Notes: generated from the letters alone by a model not told the origin. Positions 26,141 through 34,103 are shown, counted from the first letter of the stretch. The stretch is DNA of 64,000 nt from Flavobacterium sp. CF108 (GCF_900129795.1 NZ_FQWW01000009.1:124001-188000); one strand, 5' to 3'. A program made the numbers and translations.

Positions 26141-27550
26141 TTAGATTATTTTATATGGTTGCCATTGTTTTCTTAATTCTTTTTGATATTTTATCAGAAA
26201 TATCAAAATAAAAAAACCAAATTGAAGAATAGCTATTGTGGGTGCAAGTGTCGATTTATTCAAAAACAACATCACACTATTTAATAATACAAATAGGCTG
26301 ACATAAAAATATATCTCTCGACCGGGAAGTATTTTTGCTTGAATAATAGCATAAAAAACACAAACATTCAACAAATTTGAAATTCCAATCGTCATTAGCG
26401 CACCATTAATTTTTAGCTGAGGTACTAAAAAATAAAATAGAATTGCCATCAATACTATTTTACCAACTGCAAAATAATTAATCTTTTTAATTTTGTTTTC
26501 ATACATTAAAATCAATCCTAAAAAACGCAATAAAATTAATGGCAAAAATACTAGAGCTACTATCGGAAAATATAAACTTATACCATTATATTTTGGATGA
26601 TTTAAAAACCAATGAATATTTATACCAAAAGCTGATAAAAAACTTAATACCATAAGACCGATTAAAAGATAAAAATCCATTTTTTCCTGAACTAACAATT
26701 CAAAACCTTCTGTTTTTTTAGAAAGTATCGAAAATAATTCCGGTCTTATTGCATTATCCAGACTATTAAACAGTATAAAAATGGTACTTGAAATGCTTAA
26801 CAAAACTGAATAACGTACTAAATCTTCAAGTGTCAAAAACTTCTCTATAAAAAATCTGTCTAATTGATTTTCTAAATTATATAATATCAAAAACGGAATA
26901 AACGGCAGCGAAAACTGAAGTGCTTCTTTGATAACAGGTTTTGAAAATTCAATTTTAAAAAGCAATCTGTTATTAAAAATAATCAACAAAAACATAAGCA
27001 GGTTAGCACAAAGCGAAGAAAGCAAAAACCATAAAAACCCTAATTTAAAAATTTTTATACATAGTATCTGTAAGATTGGTGTAAGCAAAATATTGACAAT
27101 AAAATATAAGCTATACTTCTTAGCTTCAAATTTATTTTGCAAATAGAGAAAATAGAAGCCATTCAACATGCTGACAAATAGCGATAACATCATTATAAAA
27201 GTATAAGGAAAAAACGAAAAATTGTTTTTAAAAACAAAATGAAACAATTGATCGCCGCACAGATACATAACGAGAATCCAAAAGCAAAAAATAATAACCT
27301 GAAAATTAAACAAATTCCTAAACAATGCCAGCTGTTTAGGTGTATTATCCGGCTCAAAAAAATAAATATGTCTAAACGCCTGATCTACTTTTAAGTTTAA
27401 AATTATAGAAAATATTGCAAAAAAAGCATTGGATAATGACAATATTGCATACTCATTTATAGTTAGGTATTTTAAAAACACAGGTAATAAAACAAAACTA
27501 ATGATGGGCGGCAGAATACCTAAAAACGTATATATTAATGTATGCTTCAT
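26141..27550 (-). CDS. Wzx-type oligosaccharide/lipid flippase
   Basis: The 469-residue product is almost entirely hydrophobic with about 12-14 predicted transmembrane helices and the start typical of MOP-superfamily polysaccharide exporters (a short charged N-terminus, then FLGILPPIISFVLLPVFLKY and LTINEYAILSLSNAFF). Family members flip undecaprenyl- or lipid-linked glycans across the inner membrane. Here it sits among lipid, glycosyl and methyl transferases and upstream of the periplasmic LtaS-like enzyme, which fits export of a finished lipid-linked head group. It overlaps the upstream methyltransferase by 4 bp. Substrate is unknown. Confidence 0.8.
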   Translation of the reverse strand: MKHTLIYTFLGILPPIISFVLLPVFLKYLTINEYAILSLSNAFFAIFSIILNLKVDQAFRHIYFFEPDNTPKQLALFRNLFNFQVIIFCFWILVMYLCGDQLFHFVFKNNFSFFPYTFIMMLSLFVSMLNGFYFLYLQNKFEAKKYSLYFIVNILLTPILQILCIKIFKLGFLWFLLSSLCANLLMFLLIIFNNRLLFKIEFSKPVIKEALQFSLPFIPFLILYNLENQLDRFFIEKFLTLEDLVRYSVLLSISSTIFILFNSLDNAIRPELFSILSKKTEGFELLVQEKMDFYLLIGLMVLSFLSAFGINIHWFLNHPKYNGISLYFPIVALVFLPLILLRFLGLILMYENKIKKINYFAVGKIVLMAILFYFLVPQLKINGALMTIGISNLLNVCVFYAIIQAKILPGREIYFYVSLFVLLNSVMLFLNKSTLAPTIAILQFGFFILIFLIKYQKELRKQWQPYKII

Positions 27551-28320
27551 TCTTGTTTTGTTATTATAATTAATTGATATTTCATTGTTTTTTTTGCGTA
27601 CAATTTATCAAGTAACAATCCGCCTTTAAAAAGCTTTTTAAGCATTGATTTACGTCTTAATAATTTAAAAAACAGAAGCTGCATATTGATTTTAAACAAA
27701 GACTTTTTAGGCATAAAATGTGTTAAATCTTCCCGTTCTAATGTAAATTTATGCGGCATGCCGGAGAAATGAGACAATGCAAATAAAAAATTCAAATTCC
27801 AATCAGACATAAAAGCCTCACATGCTGCTGTTGTAATTTTGCCTTCAAAAAAATCATCAACAATGATTAACTTACCATTCGGCTTTAACCCGTTTAATAA
27901 TGCATTAAAATCTTTATCAAAGTCTAAAGAGTGTTTAAGTGATTCTACACAAAAAATTAAATCATAATTACAAGATGCTGTATTTTCAAAATTGCTGACT
28001 TTAAAATCAACATTATCAAAATGATATTTATTTTTATTGCGATCAGCACTTTCTATTTCTAAATTGCTAACGCTGATTCCTGTGATTTTTGCGGCATTGT
28101 TTTTTGCAAAAAGTAAACTGCCGAAGCCCACACCACAGCCAGCATCTAAGATATGTTTATTTTTTATATCGATTTTTGAAACCAAAAATTCATAAATATC
28201 ATTAAACATTCCCCCAAAATCTAACCGTTTATGAATTGGATATTCACCATCGGATTTTAGTTTAGCTTCAATTTCAAAAAGAGCATTATATAATTGCGTT
28301 ATGTCGGTTGGTGTATTCAA
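27547..28320 (-). CDS. class I SAM-dependent methyltransferase (operon copy 2)
   Basis: The 257-residue protein has the SAM-binding motif ILDAGCGVGFGSLLFA, motif-II-like ISVSNLEIESADRN, the acidic position in VDFKVSNFEN and motif-III-like LIFCVESLKHSLD. It is of the UbiE/Coq3-like class that methylates small molecules. The C-terminus is lysine- and arginine-rich with hydrophobic patches, possibly membrane-associated. It overlaps the flippase start by 4 bp and follows the other methyltransferase by 1 bp. Substrate unknown; one of at least two methylations on the operon product is inferred. Confidence 0.75.
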   Translation of the reverse strand: MNTPTDITQLYNALFEIEAKLKSDGEYPIHKRLDFGGMFNDIYEFLVSKIDIKNKHILDAGCGVGFGSLLFAKNNAAKITGISVSNLEIESADRNKNKYHFDNVDFKVSNFENTASCNYDLIFCVESLKHSLDFDKDFNALLNGLKPNGKLIIVDDFFEGKITTAACEAFMSDWNLNFLFALSHFSGMPHKFTLEREDLTHFMPKKSLFKINMQLLFFKLLRRKSMLKKLFKGGLLLDKLYAKKTMKYQLIIITKQE

Positions 28321-28321
28321 A

Positions 28322-29026
28322 TTAATTCTTCTTCAAAATGAAAATAAATTCATTGGCATATTGTAATGGTGTAAAACTGTTTTGTTTGTTTTTGTAACCA
28401 GTAAATTTACCAAAAGTCAAAATCTGTAATATGCGCATTATTGGCCATTGATCCGGGATACAGCTTATAATTTCAAGCTGTTGCTGCTCAAATAAAGTTT
28501 TCCATTGCTGATAATTTTTTGCGTCCTGATGTCCTTTTTTATTAACTGCAAAAAAAAGTTTTTTAGTAAACAACCAGCGCCAGGAATTAGAATTCCTTAC
28601 CATAAAACAAATTCTGGAATCAGCAGTTGTAACTCTTTTAATATCTTGTAACACTTTATCTTTATCAAGCATTCGCTCTAAAGATCCCAGACAGGTAACA
28701 AAATCAAACATGTTATCATCAAAAGGAAGGGCTTCGGCATTAGCTTCTACAATTACAGCTTCCGGCAGTTTCAATTTTGCTTTTTCTACTGCCACACTAG
28801 AAATATCAACACCGCTGCATTCTGCTTTATAATCTAATCCTATTTCTAACATTCTGCCCAATCCACAAGCAACATCGAGAAATTTTGCATCAGGTTTAAT
28901 CTGAAGCAGTTCAGCAAAAATATAATACGCCTCTTTCGGCCGAAGATACATTTCACCTCTTGTTAAATACGTTTTATCAAACCAAGTTTTAATTGTTTGC
29001 TGCTGATTTTCAATCATTTTTTCCAT
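28322..29026 (-). CDS. class I SAM-dependent methyltransferase (operon copy 1)
   Basis: The 234-residue protein has FLDVACGLGRMLEIGLDY, the acidic loop SGVDISSVAVEKAKL, AEALPFDDNMFDFVTCLGSL, the Methyltransf_11 pattern used on small molecules and lipids. It is not close to the next methyltransferase in the operon, so they likely act at different positions. It abuts the ICMT-like gene directly, with no spacer. Substrate is unknown. Confidence 0.75.
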   Translation of the reverse strand: MEKMIENQQQTIKTWFDKTYLTRGEMYLRPKEAYYIFAELLQIKPDAKFLDVACGLGRMLEIGLDYKAECSGVDISSVAVEKAKLKLPEAVIVEANAEALPFDDNMFDFVTCLGSLERMLDKDKVLQDIKRVTTADSRICFMVRNSNSWRWLFTKKLFFAVNKKGHQDAKNYQQWKTLFEQQQLEIISCIPDQWPIMRILQILTFGKFTGYKNKQNSFTPLQYANEFIFILKKN

Positions 29027-29653
29027 TTAAAATAATAAAAAGCGTTTCGTTCTAATAATATAATCCAAATATTCTTCCTTAAATAATTTCTTCAGAAATT
29101 CCTCTTCAATTTTCACTCTAAATCGCATATAAAAGAAATATAATATCAATCCTCCCCAAATTAAAAAACTTGGAAACAAAATGCCAAATCCGGTGAAAAA
29201 CAAAAACATACCATCTAATCCCGGATTTCGGGAATAATTAAAAATGCCGCTTACATGCAGTTTAAAACTATTTTGTATTTGTTTATTTTCTTTTCGCATA
29301 TATAACATAGAGCCAAATGTTATCAATCTGCCTGCAATTACACAAAGTGTACCGATAATAATCAGCCAATTATTCGTTTCAAAAACCAGCCATTTACTTT
29401 CATGAAGATTCGGAAAAAAATATAAAAAAGGCAGCAAAAAATAAACATTTATAAAAAAGAACGGCACTGCCAAAATCATAATTTTTTTCCACATAGGCCA
29501 TTTATAGATTTTAGTAATATATTCACTTTCATCAACCTCATAATTATTGTTTTTTTTGAAAAAATTCTGTGTATTTGCTACACTTGGCACATGAAAAAAT
29601 ATCAACTCAATAAGTAAACTAAGATACCCAAACACAAATGCAAAAATTATCAT
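29027..29653 (-). CDS. ICMT/PEMT-like integral-membrane methyltransferase
   Basis: The 208-residue protein has about five transmembrane helices and the C-terminal signature of the isoprenylcysteine carboxyl methyltransferase / phospholipid methyltransferase family: FNYSRNPGLDGMFLFFTGFG then RVKIEEEFLKKLFKEEYLDY and RTKRF. Such enzymes methylate lipids or lipid-linked groups within the membrane using SAM. In the operon it would act on the membrane-bound product, possibly on an amine or carboxylate. It overlaps the glycosyltransferase by 4 bp. Confidence 0.75.
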   Translation of the reverse strand: MIIFAFVFGYLSLLIELIFFHVPSVANTQNFFKKNNNYEVDESEYITKIYKWPMWKKIMILAVPFFFINVYFLLPFLYFFPNLHESKWLVFETNNWLIIIGTLCVIAGRLITFGSMLYMRKENKQIQNSFKLHVSGIFNYSRNPGLDGMFLFFTGFGILFPSFLIWGGLILYFFYMRFRVKIEEEFLKKLFKEEYLDYIIRTKRFLLF

Positions 29654-30624
29654 AGCTCTTCTATTTTACTTAAAAACAATTCAAAGTTAGTCTCCCAGCT
29701 TTGCATATTTAATCCTTTTACAGATTGTATCAATTGTAAATACATGACCGGAGAATTTAGAACATCTTCTACAGCATTTGTCATTTCACTCACATCAAAC
29801 GAATTCAAAATACCCTGAATACCAATAGATTGATATTTTTTAAAATTACCCGTGGGTGTAATTATACAAGGTAAATGTGCACAAAGTGCTTCCATAATTC
29901 CCATACCATAACTTTCATAATCCGAAAAATGCAGCATCAGATCATATTCTAAAAGCAATTCATTTATATGTTCGTGCGGTACAGCCTCATTAAAAGTAAT
30001 ACTCTCTAATTCAGAACGTTCAACTTCATTTACTAGCTCCAAAAAATAAGGTTTTGAGAGTATTTCTCCGAAACAATCCACCTTGAAATCTAAATATCTC
30101 AACTTTTTAACAAGCGCCAAAAGTTTAATATGCCCCTTGCCTTCAATATAATTAGCCAGATAAACTATTTTCTGCGGTTTCTCATTAAAGCAATTTTTCT
30201 TCTTCCAACCACTATCAATACCAGGTTCTATTAAATAGCATGTTTTGGCTGCAGGCTGTATGACATTGTTTATATAATCTAATGAAACCATTCCTGTAGC
30301 AAAAATCATAAACGTCTCACAAATCAACTTCTCAACCTTAATTAACCTATTATTATTAACGTGTAAACCATTTACAGACGGCCAAAGATGAATCAAAAAA
30401 CAAATCTTAAAACCCTTCAACCTTGTTACATTCAGTTTTTCATCAATCAAAATACCATCAATTATATAGGACACATCATCTTTAAAATCATATCCATTAA
30501 TATCTGGTACAACATCAACTGCTGCCCTGCGGCCTTTTGCTATTAAAAATTCAAAAAGCTTCGTATTGTAAACTGTTCCGCCGCTAATTTTTTCACAAAT
30601 GCCAGATGTTAAAATAATAATCAC
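29650..30624 (-). CDS. GT4-family glycosyltransferase
   Basis: The 324-residue protein has the GT-B fold pattern: an N-terminal GGTVYNTKLFEFL, the mid-protein KIVYLANYIEGKGHIKLLAL at the start of the nucleotide-sugar domain, and the E-x7-E motif region DYESYGMGIMEALCAHLPCI that holds the donor. GT4 enzymes are retaining and use nucleotide sugars. There is no signal peptide or membrane helix, so the sugar is added on the cytoplasmic side, before the flippase. It overlaps both neighbours by 4 bp. Acceptor and sugar cannot be told from sequence. Confidence 0.8.
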   Translation of the reverse strand: MIIILTSGICEKISGGTVYNTKLFEFLIAKGRRAAVDVVPDINGYDFKDDVSYIIDGILIDEKLNVTRLKGFKICFLIHLWPSVNGLHVNNNRLIKVEKLICETFMIFATGMVSLDYINNVIQPAAKTCYLIEPGIDSGWKKKNCFNEKPQKIVYLANYIEGKGHIKLLALVKKLRYLDFKVDCFGEILSKPYFLELVNEVERSELESITFNEAVPHEHINELLLEYDLMLHFSDYESYGMGIMEALCAHLPCIITPTGNFKKYQSIGIQGILNSFDVSEMTNAVEDVLNSPVMYLQLIQSVKGLNMQSWETNFELFLSKIEEL

Positions 30625-31319
30625 GCACTTCTTTTTTTAAAAAAATGTAAAAATGAAATCAAAAATGAAAACAGAACGAGCCCATTACCAATCGCAACAA
30701 TATATTTTCCAAATGAAAAATCCACATAAAAAAACAGCACCAGACTAACAAAATAACAACCTGCAAAAAAACGGGCATATTTCTGTTTTTCCTCTGCAAA
30801 AACCTTTCTATTCCATACTGTCGTAATAATTTTATAAAAATACCGCATACCTCCTGCAGCCAAAACCCATCGCATTTCTGGATGTTCTAATCCGATCAAC
30901 AACGAAAACATCAAACAGAAAAAAGCATCAGCTTCCATATCAAGCATCCCTCCAAAATGCGTAATCTGATCAAGTCGTCTCGCCAAAAAGCCATCAACAC
31001 CATCCAGCATTACAAAAGCAGTACCCAAAATAGCTATATTGAAACGATCATTCATGATAAATGGTGCCGTAAAAAGCAACATCAGCCGAAATAATGTCAC
31101 CATATTAGGCATGCCGCCCCAGTATTTTTTTTCTGTAAATCCAGACCAGTTTTTAATCAGAAAGATCAAAAAAACAAAAGCGCCTGCAATAAGACAAAAA
31201 CATACGGTTCCATTGACCATGTCAATAAACAACCCAATCAAAATAAAAACTGAGTGATAAAATAACCAATCGACCGTCAATTCTTTTCTTTTCATAAAAT
31301 CAAATACATATACGCTCAA
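30621..31319 (-). CDS. CDP-alcohol phosphatidyltransferase
   Basis: The 232-residue integral membrane protein contains the complete family signature D-x2-D-G-x2-A-R-x8-G-x3-D-x3-D, seen as LDGVDGFLARR followed by HFGGMLDMEAD, so the metal-binding aspartates are intact. These enzymes displace CMP from CDP-diacylglycerol or another CDP-alcohol with a hydroxyl acceptor, giving a phosphodiester lipid. It is distinct from housekeeping PgsA/PssA in context: it lies 7 bp after a GTP cyclohydrolase II. It is the step most likely to attach the operon's polar head group to a lipid; which hydroxyl acts as acceptor is unknown. Confidence 0.85.
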   Translation of the reverse strand: MSVYVFDFMKRKELTVDWLFYHSVFILIGLFIDMVNGTVCFCLIAGAFVFLIFLIKNWSGFTEKKYWGGMPNMVTLFRLMLLFTAPFIMNDRFNIAILGTAFVMLDGVDGFLARRLDQITHFGGMLDMEADAFFCLMFSLLIGLEHPEMRWVLAAGGMRYFYKIITTVWNRKVFAEEKQKYARFFAGCYFVSLVLFFYVDFSFGKYIVAIGNGLVLFSFLISFLHFFKKRSA

Positions 31320-31326
31320 AGTGTCA

Positions 31327-31929
31327 TTATTGAACAGGATCCAAATTCAGAAAATGCTTGAAAAAATCTTTTTTTGTACGCAGGTAACCCTCACTTTCTT
31401 TTGTTGACTCAATCTCAATGGGGATACAATCTGTCAATACCACACTGGAATCCTCGAAAGCCTTCATTTTTTCAGGATTATTTGTCAAAAGCACAATAGA
31501 TTTTACATCCAAATCTTCCAAAATAGCTATAGCTTCATCAAAAGAGCGTCCGTCAGCTGACAATCCAAGTGCCAGATTAGCTTCTACTGTATCCTTACCT
31601 TCCTCCTGAAGTTTGTATGCTTTAAGCTTATTAATAATTCCAATATTACGTCCTTCCTGACGTAAATAAATCAAAATACCGCCATTGCTGCTAAAATAAT
31701 CCATAGCAACATGCAGCTGTTTGCCACATTCACATTTCAAAGAATGAAAAATATCTCCAGTCAAACATTCCGAATGTAAACGAACTGCAACCGGTTTTTT
31801 AAAATCTGTCTTTTCATGCACTAAAACAATATGCGGCATCCAGTCATCTACATCCTCAGAATACGCCATAATCTTAAAAATTCCCCAGTCTGTAGGCAGC
31901 TGCGCCTCAACTTGATTCTTTAAAGCCAT
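31327..31929 (-). CDS. ribA: stand-alone GTP cyclohydrolase II, first gene of the operon
   Basis: The 200-residue protein matches RibA over its whole length: zinc cysteines C55, C66 and C68 in SECLTGD and SLKCECG, RQEGRNIG, and VEANLALGLSADGRSF. Against the E. coli enzyme as I recall it, Tyr105, Asp126 and Arg128 are all conserved, so full ring-opening of GTP to a 2,5-diamino-6-ribosylamino-pyrimidinone phosphate is expected. Most bacteria of this group carry a RibB-RibA fusion for riboflavin, so this single-domain copy in a lipid-type operon is probably a dedicated paralogue. Reading minus-strand, it heads the 11-gene unit; the spacer 31930-32063 offers only a weak promoter match (CGAAAGTA, 31980-31987). 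Confidence 0.85.
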   Translation of the reverse strand: MALKNQVEAQLPTDWGIFKIMAYSEDVDDWMPHIVLVHEKTDFKKPVAVRLHSECLTGDIFHSLKCECGKQLHVAMDYFSSNGGILIYLRQEGRNIGIINKLKAYKLQEEGKDTVEANLALGLSADGRSFDEAIAILEDLDVKSIVLLTNNPEKMKAFEDSSVVLTDCIPIEIESTKESEGYLRTKKDFFKHFLNLDPVQ

Positions 31930-32063
31930 AAGCCAACAATTAATTTTTTATTTAAAATAAACCAAAGAGGTTTACATAACGAAAGTATATAACTTAATAA
32001 AACAATTTGCTTTGCTTTTACCCTACCTAAATTTTAAAAAAAATATTTTTGCAGAGTTAAAAA

Positions 32064-32422
32064 TTGAAGATAGATGCTTTTACGGATCAGACGTTCGACG
32101 GCAATCAGGTCTGTATTTTTCCCTTCGAAGAGTGGTTAAGTGATGAAATACTATTGAAAACAGCAAATGAAAATGCCGTTGCCGAAAGGGTTTTCTTGGT
32201 TGACAAAGGTGAAAAAATACATTTACGCTGGTTTACACCAGAAATCAACAGGCAGTTGTATGACCATATAACTCTTGATTCAGGCGGTGTGATTGTGGCA
32301 GTGAAAAGTGATAACTGTAATCTTGTTTCAAGATTTTTCACCTCTCAGGCTTCTTTTTAGAGGATCCAGTAACAGGCTCGGTATACCAGCTCTTTAATTC
32401 CTTTTTAGACTGCAAGAATTAA
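32064..32422 (+). pseudogene. decayed phzF-family isomerase remnant
   Basis: A TATTTTTG box (32044-32051) precedes a frame starting at TTG 32064. The N-terminus is clearly PhzF-like (KIDAFTDQTFDGNQVCIFPF, HLRWFTPEI), but after RQLYDH it jumps to GVIVAVKSDNCNLVSRFF, a segment that in intact PhzF lies well over 100 residues later. After the stop at 32358-32360 the next frame continues with EDPVTGSVYQLFNSF to a stop at 32422, another conserved PhzF motif. So one internal deletion and one frameshift have reduced a roughly 260-300-residue gene to about 120 codons. It is divergent from the ribA-like gene and probably non-functional. Confidence 0.85.
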
Positions 32423-32497
32423 CTTTTATATTATGCGAACATTTTTGCAAAAAACCTGTAATTGCTACCTCACAGATTTCAATTATATATTATTTAT

Positions 32498-32893
32498 TCA
32501 GTTTTTGGATTTATCCAATGAACTTTCCGTTTTAATTTTTTGGCGGTGCTGCATCCCCCATTTTGTCATCGCTTCTACTACTTCTTGTAACGTTTGACTA
32601 TAAGGTAGTAATTCGTATTCAATTGTTACGGGATATCCAACAGCCACTTTCTTTATAATGAAACCATTAATCTCCAATTCTTTTAATTCACTTGAAAGAA
32701 CTCTTGCAGAAATACCTTTAACTTGTCGTTGAATTTCGGTAAATCTTTTATTTCCCCTAGCCATTGAAATTATTATCATTAATTTCCATTTACCTCCTAT
32801 TGCATATAGCGCGTCGGAAACAGCCATCAAAACTGCGTTGCATTCTTCAGTAAATGCTTTATTTTCAATTTGCTTTTTTTCTGAATCCATCAT
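32498..32893 (-). CDS. HxlR-family winged-helix transcriptional regulator
   Basis: The 131-residue protein has the HxlR/MarR-like winged helix: ALYAIGGKWKLMIIISMARG, RFTEIQRQVKGISARVLSSE, LKELEINGFIIKK, and the wing VGYPVTIEYELLPYSQTL. HxlR proteins bind as dimers to their own and neighbouring promoters, often in response to electrophiles or redox stress, sometimes through cysteine; here one Cys lies near residue 19 (TEECNAV). It is divergent from the NTF2-like/DoxX pair, with a repeated TTGTAAGCTA in the 102-bp spacer, so it most likely controls that pair. Confidence 0.85.
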   Translation of the reverse strand: MMDSEKKQIENKAFTEECNAVLMAVSDALYAIGGKWKLMIIISMARGNKRFTEIQRQVKGISARVLSSELKELEINGFIIKKVAVGYPVTIEYELLPYSQTLQEVVEAMTKWGMQHRQKIKTESSLDKSKN

Positions 32894-32903
32894 ATATACA
32901 ATT

Positions 32904-32965
32904 TTGTAAGCTACTAACCTTTAAGTAACAACTAATAAATTGTAAGCTAATATACTATAATTTTG
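32904..32965. promoter_or_regulatory. repeated TTGTAAGCTA, likely HxlR operator, and TAATTTTG promoter box
   Basis: TTGTAAGCTA occurs at 32904-32913 and 32940-32949, 36 bp apart in the same orientation. The second copy is 8 bp upstream of TAATTTTG (32958-32965), a TAnnTTTG box for the plus-strand genes. A repressor bound here would cover that promoter. Confidence 0.5.
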
Positions 32966-32995
32966 CTCTAATAATTTAAAAAAAACATTAAAATC

Positions 32996-33436
32996 ATGAC
33001 ATTAGAAATTTTAAAAATCAAAGAAGAATTGAGAACCTTAATCGATGCATACGCCTCTTTAGGTGATGAAAAAAAAATCTCTCAAGTAATGGATTTATTC
33101 ACCCCAGATATGAACTATAACGTTTATATGAATAACGTATTAATATCATCTGTTTCTGGAAGAGAGAATATGGAAAAGGATTTCAATAAACATGCCTCAG
33201 AGGTAAAAACATATTTTACAATGAATGGACAGCATCAAGTAGAAATTGGAGATGCTACTGCAAAAGGAATTTCTTTCTCCCAATTAAAAATGATTAGAGA
33301 AAATGATGGAAAAGATATTCTCTCAGATTACAGTGTTAAATATGAAGATAAATACATTTTCAAAGATGGAAAATGGCTGATAAAAGAACGTATCGGTTAT
33401 TTTTTAATTATTGAAACAAGAACTTTAACTAATTAA
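32996..33436 (+). CDS. SnoaL/NTF2-like small protein
   Basis: The 146-residue protein has the NTF2-like cone-fold pattern: an N-terminal helix pair (EELRTLIDAYASLGDEKKIS), DLFTPDMNYNVYMNN, FTMNGQHQVEIGDATAKGIS, and a final strand with KDGKWLIKERIGYFLI. Such proteins range from isomerases and dehydratases to simple ligand binders. No catalytic Asp-His pair can be assigned with confidence. It is 14 bp upstream of a DoxX gene and divergent from hxlR, a set often seen in stress- or quinone-responsive loci. Confidence 0.75.
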   Translation: MTLEILKIKEELRTLIDAYASLGDEKKISQVMDLFTPDMNYNVYMNNVLISSVSGRENMEKDFNKHASEVKTYFTMNGQHQVEIGDATAKGISFSQLKMIRENDGKDILSDYSVKYEDKYIFKDGKWLIKERIGYFLIIETRTLTN

Positions 33437-33450
33437 TCGAAAAGACTTTT

Positions 33451-33813
33451 ATGAAAGCAAAAAAGATTATCACTGTTTTATTAATATCATTAACCACATT
33501 TATGGTAGTAGTAAGTGGTCTTATGAAAGCTATTCACCTGCCTTGGTCGGTAGAAGGTTTAATTAAATTCAATTTACCAAATTCAGCAATATTTCTTGGT
33601 TTGATGGAAATGACTTTTGCGCTCTTATTTGTCTTTCCAAAGACAATGCGTATAGGTTTTATTCTCCTGTCTTGTTATTTTGCAGGGGCAATGGCAACAG
33701 AGTTATCCCATGATGGCTCAATATTCAATCCTGCAATCCCATTGGCATTGATTTGGATTACGGCTTATCTTCGAGATAATTCCATATTTTTAGGCTATGC
33801 GAAGTCTTTATAA
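33451..33813 (+). CDS. DoxX-family membrane protein
   Basis: The 120-residue protein has four transmembrane helices and the DoxX-like pattern VVSGLMKAIHLP, LGLMEMTFALLFVFP and CYFAGAMATELSHDGS. DoxX-like proteins are small inner-membrane proteins linked in several bacteria to thiol or redox homeostasis, with no settled activity. It forms an operon with the NTF2-like gene under the divergent HxlR regulator. Confidence 0.75.
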   Translation: MKAKKIITVLLISLTTFMVVVSGLMKAIHLPWSVEGLIKFNLPNSAIFLGLMEMTFALLFVFPKTMRIGFILLSCYFAGAMATELSHDGSIFNPAIPLALIWITAYLRDNSIFLGYAKSL

Positions 33814-33904
33814 AGTTTAATTTTGTAATTATAATCAAAAGATTAAATATTGCGATTGAGAATTTAAGAAATACTGTTTAAAATAAAATTAGTTGATCCA
33901 TAAA

Positions 33905-33936
33905 AAAGCCTGCAAAATATAAACTTTGCAGGCTTT
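33905..33936. terminator. terminator between DoxX gene and tRNA-Arg
   Basis: AAAGCCTGCAAA (33905-33916) and TTTGCAGGCTTT (33925-33936) form a perfect 12-bp stem. The A-run on the left becomes a T tract on the minus strand, so it mainly serves the tRNA; plus-strand reading also meets T-rich sequence. Confidence 0.85.
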
Positions 33937-33948
33937 CATTTTTTATAG

Positions 33949-34022
33949 TGACCGCGGAGGGGTTCGAACCCCCAACCCTCAGAGCCGAAATCTGATATTC
34001 TATCCAGTTGAACTACGCGGTC
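33949..34022 (-). tRNA. tRNA-Arg (anticodon TCG)
   Basis: On the minus strand the 74-nt gene has acceptor stem GACCGCG/CGCGGTC with discriminator A, D stem GTTC/GAAT, anticodon stem TCAGA/TCTGA around loop TTTCGGC (anticodon TCG, reading CGA and probably other CGN codons), and a T arm with TTCGAAC. CCA is not encoded. Confidence 0.95.
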
Positions 34023-34033
34023 AGTAGATTTAT

Positions 34034-34092
34034 GATTTAAGAGTGTAGATTTTAGATTGCTGGTTGAAATCTAAAATCTACACTCTTAAATC
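34034..34092. repeat. 24/25-bp near-perfect inverted repeat with GATTTTAGA words
   Basis: GATTTAAGAGTGTAGATTTT plus AGATT (34034-34058) pairs with the exact inverse at 34068-34092 around a 9-nt loop. It lies between yqeY's stop and the tRNA start, and probably ends yqeY transcription. Its GATTTTAGATT words recur at 42895 and 43369. Confidence 0.8.
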
Positions 34093-34103
34093 TAAAATTA
34101 TTT

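Noticed and set aside
22172..31929. O-antigen or capsule biosynthesis cluster
   Set aside because: Only one glycosyltransferase and no polymerase, chain-length regulator or nucleotide-sugar genes, while GTP cyclohydrolase II, RibD-C and PTPS-like genes do not fit such a cluster.
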